Assembly (NCBI RefSeq): GCF_029931775.1
Contig: NC_079316.1
Span: 62,064,064-62,128,063 of the forward strand
Length of the DNA: 64,000 nt
Direction: 5' to 3'
Source: Euleptes europaea
Lineage: Eukaryota > Chordata > Lepidosauria > Squamata > Sphaerodactylidae
Below are positions 63,902 to 64,000 of the stretch, piece by piece (position 1 is the stretch's first letter; every line of letters starts with the position of its first letter). A program made the position numbers and the translations under genes. The notes under the pieces were generated by a model that made no database searches, was not told where the DNA came from, and saw nothing but the letters and a program-made list of their open reading frames with translations.

Positions 63902-64000
63902 TTGAACCAAAATGAAGGAAGAAGCTACGCTCTTAATTTCTACTGCCTAATGGGTTTTTAACTCAAGAAGTGTGTGTGCGGGATAGGGGGGGTGTTCACT
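63902..64000 (+). other. NHLRC2: NHLRC2 3' UTR, start
   Basis: Follows the TAA. No poly(A) signal is reached before the window ends; short GT-rich run near 63970. Confidence 0.7.

Overview
This is about 64 kb of vertebrate nuclear DNA, almost certainly from a squamate reptile (probably a lizard). The interspersed repeats carry that call: BovB (RTE) LINE pieces with a YADD reverse transcriptase and the typical BovB 3' end, CR1 and L2 LINE tails, SINEs whose head is 5S rRNA and whose tail resembles BovB, and several tRNA-derived SINEs. The species cannot be named from the sequence.

Two host genes fill the window head to head. DCLRE1A (SNM1A, the interstrand-crosslink repair 5'-3' exonuclease) lies on the minus strand. 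Nine coding exons run from 19468 down to 4101 and join in frame (2859 nt, 952 aa), with all eight introns GT-AG. NHLRC2 (thioredoxin-like domain, NHL beta-propeller and C-terminal beta domain) lies on the plus strand. Eleven coding exons run from 20848 to 63901 (2169 nt, 722 aa), with all ten introns GT-AG. Their coding starts are 1.4 kb apart across a CpG-rich region that probably acts as a shared bidirectional promoter. The same head-to-head pair is found in human 10q25.3.

Layout: 1-2957 is intergenic and repeat-rich (one probable LTR fossil, CR1, tRNA-SINE). 2958-4100 is the likely DCLRE1A 3' UTR. 4101-19572 holds the DCLRE1A coding exons, with repeats in the introns. 19573-20847 is the 5' regions and promoter. 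20848-63901 is NHLRC2, with large introns 2 (about 10 kb), 5 (about 15 kb) and 9 (about 5 kb) packed with nested repeats. 63902-64000 is the start of the NHLRC2 3' UTR.

No bacterial-type system, CRISPR array, intact mobile element or convincing third gene was seen. The points most worth a second look are: two in-frame alternative acceptors 60 nt apart at NHLRC2 exon 6; a 50-bp almost perfect palindrome in NHLRC2 intron 1; nested insertions with readable target-site duplications (solo LTR in an L2-like repeat, L1-type tail in a 5S-SINE, CR1 in BovB); two hAT-like MITEs with 8-bp duplications; and two non-repetitive, CpG-retaining intronic blocks that look like regulatory elements.
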